13,982 nt of DNA from an uncultured Candidatus Peregrinibacteria bacterium (GTDB lineage Bacteria; Patescibacteriota; Gracilibacteria; CAIRYL01). Both the position numbers and the translations under genes were made by a program. Every line of letters begins with the position of its first letter. Within the stretch, counting starts at the first letter, position 1. Location of the stretch: contig CAIRYL010000045.1 in NCBI GenBank assembly GCA_903882825.1, positions 1 to 13,982 on the forward strand. Reading direction: 5' to 3'. Below the pieces are notes generated by a model, which saw only the letters and a list, made by a program, of their open reading frames with translations, did no database searches and was not told the origin of the DNA. Shown here one piece after another: positions 13,685 to 13,982 of this stretch.

Positions 13685-13982
13685 ATGGGCTTTCGGAAAA
13701 TACCTTTTCTTTTTTTTCTTTTTTCATTTGTATATTCTTTTTTGGTGTATGCAGAGGAAATTCTTCCCTCTTTGGTGCCGAATGTTCCTCTTGAAAATTC
13801 TTCTCTTTCCACTCCTGAAATTTTACAAACCATACTAGAAACACCTTTTATACCCGCTCTTCCAGAAACTCAGACTCCTCAAGTTGTTCCCCCTGTATCC
13901 GAAATAATTCCTCTTGTTCCCACCAACAATGATATTATTACGGAAAAACCCTCTCCTGATATTCCCAATACTATTTCTCCTC
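13685..13982 (+). CDS. Secreted proline-rich protein, 5' part (runs off the window)
   Basis: From the ATG at 13685 the frame is open for 99 codons to the window edge. The first 24 residues are a clear signal peptide: MGFRK, a Phe/Leu-rich core, then a probable cut after VYA. The mature part is rich in Pro, Glu, Ser, Thr and Ile/Leu (for example PSLVPNVPLE, TPQVVPPVSE), with no Lys/Arg clusters, which resembles a low-complexity spacer at the start of an exported protein. It begins 17 bp after the stop of the fibre gene on the same strand, so the two are likely co-transcribed and co-functional at the cell surface. There is no Shine-Dalgarno. The family cannot be named from this fragment. Confidence 0.8.
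   Translation, partial: MGFRKIPFLFFLFSFVYSFLVYAEEILPSLVPNVPLENSSLSTPEILQTILETPFIPALPETQTPQVVPPVSEIIPLVPTNNDIITEKPSPDIPNTISP

Noticed and set aside
1..13982. TGA read as glycine (code 25)
   Set aside because: No gene needs read-through of TGA; all recognised proteins are complete with the standard code.

Overview
The window is AT-rich and carries standard-code bacterial housekeeping genes (uvrB, nusB, proC and a probable rpmF) set among very large secreted modular proteins. Compact spacing, absence of recognisable Shine-Dalgarno sequences, TAA-only stops, proline-threonine linkers, VGIGTTTP-type fibre repeats and a stripped-down ribosomal protein together suggest a Candidate Phyla Radiation (Patescibacteria) genome, perhaps the Peregrinibacteria/Gracilibacteria side. 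This placement is inferred from protein style, not from a marker tree. No in-frame TGA is needed anywhere, so I see no sign of the TGA=Gly code of some of those lineages.

Layout. Positions 1-4258 (minus) hold the first 1419 codons of one giant secreted protein that runs off the window. It has a hydrophobic N-terminus, a cohesin-like domain, four Big_5-like Ig domains, an IPT/TIG domain, four copies of a ~115-residue Ig-like repeat and two more Big_5-like domains. Just upstream on the same strand (4346-7201) is a second surface protein: signal segment, Pro-Thr linker, Ig-like domains, a well-formed type I dockerin and three four-cysteine units. A cohesin gene next to a dockerin gene, with no catalytic domain seen in either, suggests a non-cellulosomal, calcium-dependent assembly on the cell surface. 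This is the most interesting feature of the window.

Divergent from that pair is uvrB (7317-9368, plus), closed by a clear intrinsic terminator. Then come, all on the minus strand, a small lipoprotein of unknown function (9521-10345), nusB (10523-10966), a bL32-like ribosomal protein without its zinc cysteines (10991-11179) and proC (11263-12069). The order of transcription is proC, rpmF-like, nusB, lipoprotein.

After a 221-bp divergent intergenic region the plus strand carries a secreted fibre-like protein with VGIGTTTP/ALEVVGN repeats (12291-13667). It is followed after 17 bp by the start of another secreted, proline-rich protein cut by the window edge (13685-13982). No tRNA, rRNA, CRISPR array, insertion sequence or phage integrase was recognised. 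No gene-free stretch exceeds 300 bp.
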